Source: Mycobacterium sp. UM_CSW (GTDB lineage Bacteria; Actinomycetota; Actinomycetes; Mycobacteriales; Mycobacteriaceae). Taken from it: 64,000 nucleotides of DNA. The notes below the pieces were generated by a model. It did no database searches, was not told where the DNA came from, and worked only from the letters and a program-made list of their open reading frames with translations. The position numbers and the translations under genes are program-made. This document shows positions 34,161 to 42,853 of this stretch, one piece after another (position 1 is the stretch's first letter; each line of letters opens with the position of its first letter). Location of the stretch: contig NZ_AUWQ01000029.1 in NCBI RefSeq assembly GCF_000455205.1, positions 62,001 through 126,000 of the forward strand. The letters run 5' to 3'.

Positions 34161-35105
34161 GTGATCCGGATAGGCACCCGGGGCAGCCTGTTGGCCACCA
34201 CCCAGGCCGGCGTCGTCAGGGACGCGTTGATCGCCAACGGCCACCCCGCCGAGCTGGTGACCATCGCGACGGCGGGCGACCGGTCTTCGGCGCCGATCGA
34301 GAGCCTGGGCGTGGGCGTCTTCACCACTGCGCTGCGCGAAGCCATCGTCGACGGCCGCGTCGACGCCGCGGTGCACTCGCACAAGGATTTGCCCACCGCC
34401 GACGACCCGAGGTTCACCATCGCGGCGATACCGCCGCGCAACGACCCTCGCGACGCGCTCGTCGCCCGCGACGGGCTGGTGCTGGGAGAGTTGCCGGCGG
34501 GTTCGCTGGTGGGCACGTCGTCGCCGCGCAGGGCCGCACAGCTTAGAGCATTGGGTCTCGGTTTGGAAATCCGCCCCCTACGAGGCAACCTTGATACCAG
34601 GTTGAACAGGGTAAGCAGTGGTGATCTTGACGCGATCGTGGTCGCCCGGGCCGGTCTGGCCCGGCTGGGCCGCCTCGGCGATGTCACCGAGACGCTAGAG
34701 CCGGTGCAGATGTTGCCAGCACCGGCTCAAGGCGCGCTCGCCGTCGAATGCCGCGCCGGCGACCAGTTGGCGGCGGTGCTGGCGGAGTTGGACGACGCCG
34801 ACACGCGTGCGGCGGTCACCGCGGAGCGAGCCTTGCTGGCCGAACTGGAGGCCGGTTGCACAGCACCGGTGGGCGCGATCGCCGAGGTGGTCGAGTCCAT
34901 CGATGAGGACGGCCGGGTCTTCGAAGAGCTGTCGTTGCGCGGCTGTGTGGCGGCGCTCGACGGGTCCGATGTGATCCGGGCGTCCGGAGTCGGCACTCCC
35001 GGTCGGGCCCGAGAGCTGGGGCTCTCGGTCGCCGCGGAGCTGTTCGAGCTGGGCGCGCGGGAGCTGATTGGGGGGGCGCGGCAAGACCCCGCGCGAGGAA
35101 ACTGA
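34161..35105 (+). CDS. hemC: Porphobilinogen deaminase HemC
   Basis: Polymerises four porphobilinogens into hydroxymethylbilane. 314 residues from GTG 34161 (VIRIGTRGS). Substrate-binding [47 protein letters not shown] and the dipyrromethane-cofactor Cys233 in [14 protein letters not shown] 34152 is a weaker upstream start. It is 13 bases downstream of hemA. The C-terminus continues a few residues beyond the remembered H37Rv end. Confidence 0.96.
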   Translation: MIRIGTRGSLLATTQAGVVRDALIANGHPAELVTIATAGDRSSAPIESLGVGVFTTALREAIVDGRVDAAVHSHKDLPTADDPRFTIAAIPPRNDPRDALVARDGLVLGELPAGSLVGTSSPRRAAQLRALGLGLEIRPLRGNLDTRLNRVSSGDLDAIVVARAGLARLGRLGDVTETLEPVQMLPAPAQGALAVECRAGDQLAAVLAELDDADTRAAVTAERALLAELEAGCTAPVGAIAEVVESIDEDGRVFEELSLRGCVAALDGSDVIRASGVGTPGRARELGLSVAAELFELGARELIGGARQDPARGN

Positions 35106-35127
35106 AGAGAGTCACTTGGGAGCGACA

Positions 35128-36795
35128 ATGACGACGCGAGGGCGTAAGCCGAGACCGGGCCACATCACGTTCGTGGGCTCCGGCCCCGGCGACCCCGGAC
35201 TGTTGACGACGCGGGCCGCCGCGGTGCTGGCGAACGCCGCCCTGGTCTTCACCGACCCCGACGTGCCCGAACCCGTGCTCGCCCTGATCGGCAAGGACCT
35301 GCCGCCGGTCTCCGGGCCGGCGCCGGCGAGCCCGGCCGCCGAAGGCGACAGCCAAGGGGCCGCGGATGATCAGGCCCAGGCGGCGGCGCCCGCGGTGATT
35401 TCCGCCGGACCCGATGTGCGACCGGCACTGGGCGAACCGGCGGAGGTGGCCAAGACGCTGGTCGCCGAGGCTCGTGCCGGCGTCGACGTGGTGCGGCTGG
35501 TGGCCGGCGACCCGCTGACGCTCGACGCCGTCATCACCGAGGTGAACGCCGTCGCGCGCAGCCACCTGCACATCGAGATCGTGCCCGGCCTGGCCGCCAC
35601 CAGCGCCGTCCCGACCTACGCCGGCCTGCCGCTGGGTTCGTCGCACACCGTCGCCGACGTGCGCGGTGACGTGGACTGGGATGCGCTGGCCGCGGCTCCC
35701 GGCCCGCTGATCCTGCAGGCCACCGCGTCGCACCTGGCCGACGCGGCCCGCGCCCTGATCGAGCACGAGCTGGCCGAGGCCACCCCCTGCGTGGTGACCG
35801 CGCAGGGCACCACCTGCCAGCAGCGTTCGGTCGAGACCACGCTGAGCGGTCTGACCGATCCGGCCGTCCTGGGCGGCAGCGACCCGGCCGGCCCGCTGAC
35901 CGGGCCGCTCGTGGTGACCATCGGCAAGACCGTGGCCAGCCGGGCGAAGCTGAACTGGTGGGAAAGCCGCGCGCTGTACGGCTGGACCGTGCTGGTGCCC
36001 CGCACCAAGGACCAGGCCGGCGAGATGAGCGAGCGGCTGACCTCCTACGGCGCGCTGCCGGTCGAGGTGCCGACCATCGCCGTCGAGCCGCCGCGCAGCC
36101 CCGCCCAGATGGAGCGGGCCGTCAAGGGCCTGGTCGACGGGCGCTTCCAGTGGGTGGTGTTCACCTCCACCAACGCGGTGCGCGCGGTGTGGGAGAAGTT
36201 CGGTGAGTTCGGCCTGGACGCCCGCGCGTTCTCCGGCGTGAAGATCGCCTGCGTCGGCGAGTCGACGGCCGACCGGGTGCGCGCCTTCGGGATCAGCCCC
36301 GAGTTGGTGCCGGCCGGCGAGCAGTCCTCGCTCGGTTTGCTCGACGACTTCCCGCCCTACGACAGCATTTTCGACCCGGTGAACCGTGTCCTGCTGCCGC
36401 GGGCCGACATCGCCACCGAGACGCTGGCCGAGGGCCTGCGCGAGCGCGGCTGGGAGATCGAGGACGTGACGGCGTACCGGACGGTGCGCGCCGCGCCCCC
36501 GCCGGCGGCCACCCGCGAGATGATCAAGACGGGCGGGTTCGACGCGGTGTGCTTCACGTCCAGCTCGACGGTGCGCAACCTGGTCGGCATCGCCGGCAAG
36601 CCGCACGCCCGGACGATCATCGCCTGCATCGGGCCCAAGACGGCCGAGACCGCGGCCGAGTTCGGCCTGCGGGTCGACGTCCAGCCCGACACCGCCGCCG
36701 TCGGCCCCCTGGTCGACGCCCTGGCCGAACACGCCGCGCGGTTGCGCGCCGAGGGCGCGCTGCCACCGCCGCGCAAGAAGAGCCGCAGGCGGTAG
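35128..36795 (+). CDS. hemD: Fused uroporphyrin-III C-methyltransferase-like / uroporphyrinogen-III synthase
   Basis: 555 residues with two domains. Residues about 10-260 are a tetrapyrrole methylase: HITFVGSGPGDPGLLTTRAA, LVAGDPLTLD, VPGLAATSAVPTYAGLPLGS. Residues about 280-540 are HemD: LVPRTKDQAGEMSERLTSYG, FTSTNAVRAVWEKF, CVGESTADRVRAFG, FTSSSTVRNLVG. One protein would close hydroxymethylbilane to uroporphyrinogen III and possibly methylate it toward siroheme/cobalamin. The methylase half has an Ala/Pro-rich insertion (about 65-95), so its activity is uncertain. Basic tail KKSRRR. Confidence 0.93.
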   Translation: MTTRGRKPRPGHITFVGSGPGDPGLLTTRAAAVLANAALVFTDPDVPEPVLALIGKDLPPVSGPAPASPAAEGDSQGAADDQAQAAAPAVISAGPDVRPALGEPAEVAKTLVAEARAGVDVVRLVAGDPLTLDAVITEVNAVARSHLHIEIVPGLAATSAVPTYAGLPLGSSHTVADVRGDVDWDALAAAPGPLILQATASHLADAARALIEHELAEATPCVVTAQGTTCQQRSVETTLSGLTDPAVLGGSDPAGPLTGPLVVTIGKTVASRAKLNWWESRALYGWTVLVPRTKDQAGEMSERLTSYGALPVEVPTIAVEPPRSPAQMERAVKGLVDGRFQWVVFTSTNAVRAVWEKFGEFGLDARAFSGVKIACVGESTADRVRAFGISPELVPAGEQSSLGLLDDFPPYDSIFDPVNRVLLPRADIATETLAEGLRERGWEIEDVTAYRTVRAAPPPAATREMIKTGGFDAVCFTSSSTVRNLVGIAGKPHARTIIACIGPKTAETAAEFGLRVDVQPDTAAVGPLVDALAEHAARLRAEGALPPPRKKSRRR

Positions 36796-36898
36796 TGGCG
36801 ATCGCCGCCGGACGCGCGAGAGTCCGTGTTTGTACGCCGACACGCCGTCGGGGCCGGCATTTTGCGGACGCTCGCGGCTGCCTAACCGCACCGCGAGG

Positions 36899-37882
36899 AT
36901 GAGCGCCTACCCGCGGCAGCGTCCGCGCCGGCTCCGCTCGACCCCCGCGTTGCGTCGCCTGGTGGCGCAAACGTCCCTGGAGCCAAGGCATTTGGTGCTG
37001 CCGATGTTCGTCGCCGACGGGATCGACGAACCGCGGCCCATCGCCTCGATGCCGAACGTGGTTCAGCACGACCGGGATTCGCTGCGCGCCGCCGCGGAAG
37101 CCGCCGTCGCCGCGGGGGTGGGCGGGCTGATGCTGTTCGGCGTGCCCCGCGAGCAGGACAAGGACCCGACCGGCTCGGCCGGCACCGACCCCGACGGCAT
37201 CCTCAACGTCGCGCTGCGCGACCTGGCCAAGGACCTCGGCGACGCCACCGTGCTGATGGCCGACACCTGCCTGGACGAGTTCACCGATCACGGGCACTGC
37301 GGGGTGCTGGACGCCAGGGGCCGGGTGGACAACGACGCCACCCTGGCCCGCTACGTCAAACTGGCTGTGGCACAAGCGGAATCGGGCGCCCACGTGGTCG
37401 GGCCGAGCGGGATGATGGACGGCCAGGTGGCCGCGATCCGCGACGGCCTGGACGCCGCGGGCTACGCCGACGTGGTGATCCTGGCCTACGCGGCAAAGTT
37501 CGCCTCGGCGTTCTACGGCCCCTTCCGCGAGGCGGTGAGCTCCAGCCTGTCCGGGGACCGGCGCACCTACCAGCAGGAGTCGGGCAACTTCCGCGAGGCG
37601 CTGCGCGAGATCCGGCTGGACCTCGACGAGGGCGCCGACATCCTGATGGTCAAGCCCGCGATGGGCTACCTGGATGTGGTGTCCGCGGCGGCCTCGATCT
37701 CACCGGTACCGGTGGCCGCCTACCAGGTGTCGGGGGAATACGCGATGATCTGCGCGGCGGCCGCCAACGGCTGGATCGACGAACGCGCCGCCGCGCTGGA
37801 GTCGCTGACGAGCATCCGGCGCGCCGGTGCCGATATCGTGCTCACCTACTGGGCCGCGGACGCGGCGGGGTGGCTTTCGTGA
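36899..37882 (+). CDS. hemB: Delta-aminolevulinic acid dehydratase HemB
   Basis: Condenses two 5-aminolevulinates to porphobilinogen. 327 residues from ATG 36899. LVLPMFVADGIDEPRPIASM, metal region ADTCLDEFTDHGHCGVLD (Cys, Cys present; the third zinc Cys is replaced around D/N), Schiff-base lysines in YAAKFASAFYGPF and MVKPAMGYLD, and GEYAMICAAAANGW. A 103-base gap separates it from hemD. An in-frame ATG at 36830 would add 23 unconserved residues. Confidence 0.96.
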   Translation: MSAYPRQRPRRLRSTPALRRLVAQTSLEPRHLVLPMFVADGIDEPRPIASMPNVVQHDRDSLRAAAEAAVAAGVGGLMLFGVPREQDKDPTGSAGTDPDGILNVALRDLAKDLGDATVLMADTCLDEFTDHGHCGVLDARGRVDNDATLARYVKLAVAQAESGAHVVGPSGMMDGQVAAIRDGLDAAGYADVVILAYAAKFASAFYGPFREAVSSSLSGDRRTYQQESGNFREALREIRLDLDEGADILMVKPAMGYLDVVSAAASISPVPVAAYQVSGEYAMICAAAANGWIDERAAALESLTSIRRAGADIVLTYWAADAAGWLS

Positions 37883-37895
37883 GACGGGGCGCGCT

Positions 37896-38450
37896 TTGAC
37901 ATCGGAGACCAGGGCGGGCGGCGGCGAGCCACAACCGCTGTTCTACGAGCCCGGCGCCAGCTGGTGGTGGGTGGCGCTGGGCCCGGCGTCGGCCGGCGCG
38001 ATGGTCCTGATCGAAATCTGGAGCGGCGCGAAAGTGTCGCTGGTCGTCCCGGCGATCTTTTTGGTGCTGGTGTCGGCGTTCGTGGGGCTGCAGGTGAAAG
38101 CGGCGCGCATCCACGTCTCCGTCGAGCTCACCGAGGACGCACTGCGCCAGGGCACCGAGACCATCCTGGTGCGGGAGATCCTCAAGGTTTACCCGGCGCC
38201 CGAGCATCACCAGGCCTCCGGCAAGGAGCTGGCGAGGTGGCAGTCCGCGCGGGCGCTCGGCGAATTGGTGGGGGTGCCGCGCGGCCGGATCGGGATCGGT
38301 CTCAAGCTCACCAACGATCGCACCGCCCAGGCGTGGGCGCGCCGCCATCGCCACCTCCGGGCGGCGCTGACCCCGCTGGTCCAGGAGCGGGTGGAGCCCG
38401 CCGGATCCGATGTCGCCGACGACGATTTCGAGGGCGGGCCGACGTCGTGA
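37896..38450 (+). CDS. Membrane protein (Rv0513-like)
   Basis: 184 residues from TTG 37896, 13 bases after hemB. Two adjacent membrane helices, WWWVALGPASAGAMVLIEIW (about 25-44) and VSLVVPAIFLVLVSAFVGLQ (about 49-68), then a cytoplasmic strand-rich domain (ARIHVSVELTEDALRQGTET, ILVREILKVYP). The start is the least certain part: no ATG or GTG gives a sensible N-terminus. It overlaps the next membrane gene by GTGA. Function unknown; the heme-operon location is conserved with H37Rv. Confidence 0.78.
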   Translation: MTSETRAGGGEPQPLFYEPGASWWWVALGPASAGAMVLIEIWSGAKVSLVVPAIFLVLVSAFVGLQVKAARIHVSVELTEDALRQGTETILVREILKVYPAPEHHQASGKELARWQSARALGELVGVPRGRIGIGLKLTNDRTAQAWARRHRHLRAALTPLVQERVEPAGSDVADDDFEGGPTS

Positions 38451-38692
38451 CCGCCCGCTTCGGCAGCTTCCGGGCGCTGCTCTTGCTGACCCTGGCCTGC
38501 GCGGCGCTGGCGGGCGCGGGGGTGACCTGGGTGCACGCGCGCCATACGGTCCGCGTCGCGCCCATCGCGGACGGCCAGCCGTTCACCACGTCGCTGGTGT
38601 ACAACCCCCAGCTGCTGTTGCTGGCCCTGGTGCTGGTGACGACCGCGGGTGTGCTGGCGGTGCTGGGCATCGCGCGGCTGCGACGGCGCTAA
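38447..38692 (+). CDS. Small two-helix membrane protein (Rv0514-like)
   Basis: 81 residues, GTG 38447. Helix 1 FRALLLLTLACAALAGAGVTW, split here as FRALLLLTLACAALAG plus AGVTW (about 6-26); an extracytoplasmic loop HARHTVRVAPIADGQPFTTS; helix 2 LLLLALVLVTTAGVLAVLGI (about 55-74); and a basic tail RLRRR. Coupled to the preceding gene by a GTGA overlap. No known family function. Confidence 0.82.
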   Translation: MTARFGSFRALLLLTLACAALAGAGVTWVHARHTVRVAPIADGQPFTTSLVYNPQLLLLALVLVTTAGVLAVLGIARLRRR

Positions 38693-38695
38693 CGG

Positions 38696-39004
38696 TCAAG
38701 GGGAGCGTCTGCTGCGCGTGCCCGTCACGGCCGACCGCGGCAGCCGACCGGCCCGCGAATGGCCGGCGAGCGAGTCGCCGTCGACGACGACGTCGAAAGT
38801 CAGATTCAGCCGCATCGGCTTGGTCACCGACTGCCGCCAGGTCACTCGGTCCCCGTCGATCGAAATGTCCTGCAGCGCAACGATATCGCCCTTGTAGGTC
38901 GCCGTACCGACGGGACCATCGACGGCCTGCCCGAAGGTGTAGGACACCGCCAGAGAGCCGATCGGCGTCTTGATCGTGACGTCCCAATCACCGAACACGC
39001 TCAT
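38696..39004 (-). CDS. Small strand-rich hypothetical protein
   Basis: 102 residues: MSVFGDWDVTIKTPIGSLAV, then YTFGQAVDGPVGTATYKGDI, alternating polar/hydrophobic strands and a basic disordered tail (GRLPRSAVTGTRSRRSP). The pattern suggests a small beta barrel of the kind that binds a hydrophobic ligand, but I recognise no family. Its ATG follows immediately after the stop of the DJ-1/PfpI gene, so both are on one message. It ends three bases from the convergent small membrane gene. Confidence 0.72.
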   Translation of the reverse strand: MSVFGDWDVTIKTPIGSLAVSYTFGQAVDGPVGTATYKGDIVALQDISIDGDRVTWRQSVTKPMRLNLTFDVVVDGDSLAGHSRAGRLPRSAVTGTRSRRSP

Positions 39005-39661
39005 TCACACCTCCACCGGCTCGCGCCCGGCCGGCGTCCACACCGTGCCGCGGCGCTCGTACTCGAACATCTCCTCGACCACCCGCGCGATGCGCGGACC
39101 GTAGGAGCGCTCCAGGAGATACAGCGCCAGATCCAAGCCGGAGGTGACTCCCCCGGCGCTGATCAGGTCGCCGTCATCGACGACCCGCGCCCGCACCGGA
39201 TGCACCCCCGCCGCTTCGAGAAGGTCCATGCCAAGGTGATGGGTGACCGCGCGGCGGCCCTCGATCAGCCCGCTCATCGCCAACACGATCGACCCGCCGC
39301 AGACGGTCGCCACGGTGACCGCGGGATTGTCGAACGCCTCGCGCATCAGGGGTGTCAGTGCGGTCTCGGTCGCCCGGGCCAGCAGCACCGGGATCGTCGC
39401 GACCCCGTCGTCCGGGTCGCCGGCTATCGGCCCGTTCGCGCCCGGAACCACGACGTATCCCGGCTTGCCCGGATCCAGCGGCCCGCCCGCCGTCAGCGCC
39501 AGGCGTCGGGTGCCGCTGACGACCTGCCGCGCGCCCTCGGCCGAAACGAGCTCCACGACGAGGTCCCCGCCAACCGCGTCGCCGCCGGCGGCAAGCACCT
39601 CGAACGGGGCGATGACGTCGAGCGGGTCGAACCCGTCGAACAACACGATCTGCGCATACAC
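39005..39661 (-). CDS. DJ-1/PfpI family protein (isonitrile-hydratase-like)
   Basis: 218 residues. DJ-1/PfpI fold: YAQIVLFDGFDPLDVIAPFE, VVPGANGPI, and the nucleophile-elbow cysteine in VATVCGGSIVLAMSGLIEG, followed by AVTHH and SAGGVTSGLDLALYLLER. The order matches the isonitrile hydratase/GATase1 group rather than the protease subgroup. GTG 39661 is used. It is divergent from a GlxA-type regulator that contains the same domain, and cotranscribed with a small protein of unknown function. Confidence 0.85.
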   Translation of the reverse strand: MYAQIVLFDGFDPLDVIAPFEVLAAGGDAVGGDLVVELVSAEGARQVVSGTRRLALTAGGPLDPGKPGYVVVPGANGPIAGDPDDGVATIPVLLARATETALTPLMREAFDNPAVTVATVCGGSIVLAMSGLIEGRRAVTHHLGMDLLEAAGVHPVRARVVDDGDLISAGGVTSGLDLALYLLERSYGPRIARVVEEMFEYERRGTVWTPAGREPVEV

Positions 39662-39723
39662 CCGTACGAGGTTTGCCGACGCGGGCCTCGCCGACCAGTG
39701 GCCAAACAGCCATATTCCGCCGT

Positions 39724-39729
39724 TATATT
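39724..39729 (+). promoter_or_regulatory. -10 element of the GlxA-type regulator
   Basis: TATATT ends six bases before ATG 39736. The AT-rich ccatattcc / ttatattgcc pair (39711-39732) in the 74-base divergent gap is the probable regulator-binding site. Confidence 0.45.
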
Positions 39730-39735
39730 GCCAAC

Positions 39736-40689
39736 ATGCACCGCGTTGTGGTTGTGGCGCTACCGGACACCGTGGCCTTCGACCTGGCGACCCCCGTCGA
39801 GGTCTTCGGCCGGATTCGCCTATCCGACGGCTCGCCCGGATACGACGTCCGCGTGTGCGGCGCCGAGCCCGTGGTGACTGCGGGCCCGATGCGTATCGCG
39901 ACCGAGCTGGGCATCGACGCGATCGCCGAGGCGGATACCGTCGTCGTGCCCGGCCGCAACGACGTCACGACGCCGCTCCCGGACGACGTCACGGCCGCGC
40001 TGAAAGCCGCGTACGCCAAGGGGATTCGGATCGCCTCTATCTGCAGCGGGGCCTTCACGCTCGCGGCGGCGGGGCTGCTCGACGGCAAGCGGGCGACCAC
40101 GCATTGGGTGGCCGCGGAGCAGTTTCGGGCCGCCTTTCCCGCCGTCACCCTCGATGCCGACGTGCTCTACGTCGACGAGGGGCGGGTGCTGACGTCCGCC
40201 GGCGCGTCGGCGGGCCTGGACCTCTGCCTGCACATGGTCGCCCGCGACTACGGGTCCGCGGTTGCCGCCGAGGCGGCGAGGCTGGCGGTTGCGCCGCTGC
40301 ATCGCAGCGGCGGGCAAGCGCAGTTCATCGTCCGCAATCGCCGCCCTGGCAATACCGAACTCGGCCCGCTGCTGGCATGGATCGAGGAACACGCTCGCGA
40401 GGAGCTCACTCTCGTCGACGTCGCGGCCCAAGCGTCCAGCAGCGTCCGCACCCTCAACCGTCGATTCCAGGCCGAGACGGGTCAGACTCCCATGCAGTGG
40501 GTCACCGGCGTGCGGATCCGCCACGCGCAGGAACTGTTGGAGCGAACGCCCGACAGCATCGAACTCATCGCCCGCCAGGTCGGCTTTCGGTCAGCGTCCA
40601 GCTTTCGCGAACAATTCAGGCGGGTCGCCGGGGTGTCGCCACAGGGTTACCGGAACACGTTCCGGGAGCGGGCCCTCGAGAAGAACTAG
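39736..40689 (+). CDS. GlxA-type AraC-family regulator with DJ-1/PfpI domain
   Basis: 317 residues. N-terminal DJ-1-like domain (1 to about 190): VVVVALPDTVAFDLATPVEV, VVPGRNDVT and ASICSGAFTLAAAGLLDGKR (Cys retained). C-terminal AraC double HTH (about 215-310): LTLVDVAAQASSSVRTLNRR and IELIARQVGFRSASSFREQF. Such regulators usually control a divergent catabolic enzyme gene; here that is the DJ-1/PfpI gene. The stop overlaps the convergent STAS gene in a shared CTAG. Confidence 0.9.
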   Translation: MHRVVVVALPDTVAFDLATPVEVFGRIRLSDGSPGYDVRVCGAEPVVTAGPMRIATELGIDAIAEADTVVVPGRNDVTTPLPDDVTAALKAAYAKGIRIASICSGAFTLAAAGLLDGKRATTHWVAAEQFRAAFPAVTLDADVLYVDEGRVLTSAGASAGLDLCLHMVARDYGSAVAAEAARLAVAPLHRSGGQAQFIVRNRRPGNTELGPLLAWIEEHAREELTLVDVAAQASSSVRTLNRRFQAETGQTPMQWVTGVRIRHAQELLERTPDSIELIARQVGFRSASSFREQFRRVAGVSPQGYRNTFRERALEKN

Positions 40690-41117
40690 GCCGTCTTCTT
40701 GATGAGCGGCAGCACGAGCTGACGGCGGCTGACGATGGCCTCGGCGAGGCTGCGCAGCGCCTCGTGCACCGACCGCGCGATCAGAAAGTCGCCCCGGTCG
40801 CCCAGCAGTCCGGTGATCGCGGGGCTCGCGACCAAGGTCCACTCGACGCCGGCGGCGCGGCAGTCCTCGTCGAACCGGTGCACCAAGGCGACGCCGGCCG
40901 CGGCAAAATGGCTCACGTCGCTCAGGTCGAGCACCACGGGGTTGCTCCCGAGCGTGAATCGCCAAAGGTATTCGCTGACCCGGTCGACGTTGGCGGGGTC
41001 GATGCCGCCGCGGACGGTCACCACAGTCGCCAGGTGACGGCAGTGGGCGCGGATCTGGGCGGCGCCGCAATCGAACGTGCCGTAACCATGCCGAGTCGCG
41101 ACATCGGTGATCGTCAT
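40686..41117 (-). CDS. STAS-domain protein, anti-sigma-factor antagonist-like (Rv0516c-like)
   Basis: 143 residues with one STAS domain: VVTVRGGIDPANVDRVSEYL, VVLDLSDVSHFAAAGVALVH, then a C-terminal basic helix. In anti-anti-sigma factors the phosphorylated Ser lies in DSSG; here the same place is AAAG, so classical serine phosphorylation is not possible. Rv0516c is reported to be phosphorylated by PknD near its N-terminus instead; this protein does have Thr2 and Thr4 (MTITD). It could act in the SigF network. Confidence 0.87.
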   Translation of the reverse strand: MTITDVATRHGYGTFDCGAAQIRAHCRHLATVVTVRGGIDPANVDRVSEYLWRFTLGSNPVVLDLSDVSHFAAAGVALVHRFDEDCRAAGVEWTLVASPAITGLLGDRGDFLIARSVHEALRSLAEAIVSRRQLVLPLIKKTA

Positions 41118-41433
41118 GAGCGCCCCATTCCTTCGAACCTGTCCTCCTAACGGTGCCCGCTAAATCTAAGGAGACCGAAAGCCGGTCCTAACTCTTTGCT
41201 AAGAAGCCACTTTCGGGGGTCCTGGCCTGGGCCGAAGCAACACCGACGGCTTGCGCGGGCCGGCGTCGGCCGCCCGCCGAAACCCGTGCCACGCCACGGC
41301 CCATCACGCGATCGGCGCGCTCGCGCTGTTACGCTTCGAGGGCTGCCGGTTGCCGGTCGGGGGGCTTGACATCGCCCGGTCAGCCGGCACCCAACTGATA
41401 CGAAACAGCGAGAGTCCAGGCGGAAAGAACAAC
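41118..41433. other. 316-base intergenic region between divergent STAS and acyltransferase genes
   Basis: No convincing ORF. On the minus strand a possible STAS promoter reads TTAGGA, 17 bases, TAGATT, followed by GGAATGGGG before the ATG. A short stem gaccg/cggtc lies at 41173-41187. The half next to the acyltransferase is GC-rich and ends in a GGAAAG ribosome site; I see no clear -10 there. Confidence 0.5.
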
Positions 41434-42684
41434 GTGCGCGGCGCAGAGATCCGGGGAGAGATCAAGGCCCTGACGGGACTCCGCATCGTCGCCGCGGTGT
41501 GGGTGGTGCTGTTTCACTTCCGCCCGATGCTGGGCGATGCGTCGCCCGACCTGCGCGACGCCCTCGCGCCCGTGCTCAACTGCGGGGCCCAGGGCGTCGA
41601 CCTCTTCTTCATCCTCAGCGGCTTCGTGCTGACCTGGAACTACCTCGACCGCATGGGCCGCTCGTGGTCGACGCGGGCCACCCTGCACTTCCTGTGGCTG
41701 CGGCTGGCCCGGGTGTGGCCGGTGTACCTGGTCACCATGCACCTGGCCGCGCTGTGGGTGATTTTCACCCTGCACGTCGGGCACGTGCCGTCGCCCGACG
41801 CCGCCCAGCTCACCGCGATCAGCTACGTGCGCCAGATCCTGCTCGTGCAGCTGTGGTTCCAGCCGTTCTTCGACGACTCCAGCTGGGACGGTCCGGCCTG
41901 GTCGATCAGCGCGGAGTGGCTGGCCTACTTGCTCTTCGGCGTGCTGGTGCTGGTGATCCTGCGGATGAAGCAGGCGACCAGGGCGCGCAGCCTGATGGTG
42001 CTGGCGTTCGCGGCGTCGTTGCCACCGGTGGTGATGCTGCTGGCCAGTGGCCACTTCTACACGCCGTGGAGCTGGCTGCCTCGAATCGTGACCCAGTTCG
42101 TCGCGGGCGCCCTGGCCTGTGCCGCCGTGCGCAGGTTGCGGTTGACCAGTCGCGGCCGCCGCGTCGCCGGGTACGTGTCCCTGCTTCTGCTGGCGGCCAT
42201 GGTGGGCGTCCTGTACTGGTTCAGCGCGCACCCGATCCCCGGCGTGGTGGAGAACGACAGCGGCGGGGTGGTCGACATGCTGTTCGTTCCGCTGGTGATC
42301 GCGCTGGCGATCGGCGTGGGGGGCCTGTCGAGGATCCTGTCCACCCGGGTCATGGTGTACGGCGGACAGATCTCGTTCTGCCTGTACATGGTCCACGAGC
42401 TGGTGCACACCGCCTGGGGATGGGCGGTCGAGGAGTTCGAGCTCACGCCGCAGGACAACCCGTGGAAATGGAACGTCGTCGGCCTGCTCGCGATCGCCGT
42501 GGGCATGTCAATCCTGCTGTATCACTTCGTCGAAGAGCCCGCGCGCCGCTGGATGCGCAGGATGGTCGACGTCCGGCCCGCGACCGCGAAGACCGAGCCT
42601 AGCGAACCGGACACCGCGCCGGTCAGTGCCAAGGTTCGTCCGATCGAGGATGCGCGGGAAGCGATTTCGGCGCGCGCGGTGTGA
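41434..42684 (+). CDS. OafA/YrhL-type membrane acyltransferase (Rv0517-like)
   Basis: 416 residues, Acyltransferase-3 family with about ten membrane helices. The N-terminal catalytic signature is IKALTGLRIVAAVWVVLFHF, which contains the conserved His; then GVDLFFILSGFVLTWNYL and the loop Arg in LRLARVWPVYLVTMH. The C-terminus is a soluble, Pro/Glu-rich tail. These proteins O-acylate cell-envelope glycans or lipids. GTG 41434 has a GGAAAG site. An SGNH esterase gene follows, suggesting paired addition and removal of acyl groups. Confidence 0.88.
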   Translation: MRGAEIRGEIKALTGLRIVAAVWVVLFHFRPMLGDASPDLRDALAPVLNCGAQGVDLFFILSGFVLTWNYLDRMGRSWSTRATLHFLWLRLARVWPVYLVTMHLAALWVIFTLHVGHVPSPDAAQLTAISYVRQILLVQLWFQPFFDDSSWDGPAWSISAEWLAYLLFGVLVLVILRMKQATRARSLMVLAFAASLPPVVMLLASGHFYTPWSWLPRIVTQFVAGALACAAVRRLRLTSRGRRVAGYVSLLLLAAMVGVLYWFSAHPIPGVVENDSGGVVDMLFVPLVIALAIGVGGLSRILSTRVMVYGGQISFCLYMVHELVHTAWGWAVEEFELTPQDNPWKWNVVGLLAIAVGMSILLYHFVEEPARRWMRRMVDVRPATAKTEPSEPDTAPVSAKVRPIEDAREAISARAV

Positions 42685-42853
42685 GATTTACCTCGGCGCG
42701 CGGATCCGGTCTCGCCCGGAACCCGTCGATACCATGGCAACAGCGCCCAGCCGCCATTTGCGCGGATTGACGCCCGGTACGCGCCGATTCCTCGTACGAT
42801 TCCGTTGATTCGGATGCGGCGCACGACGATACAGCTTTCGGGGGGAGGTAGCC

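Noticed and set aside
32627-36891. Two minus-strand open frames of 686 and 691 codons opposite hemA-hemC-hemD
   Set aside because: The plus strand encodes full-length heme enzymes with all catalytic residues; the antisense products have no recognisable domain and low complexity.
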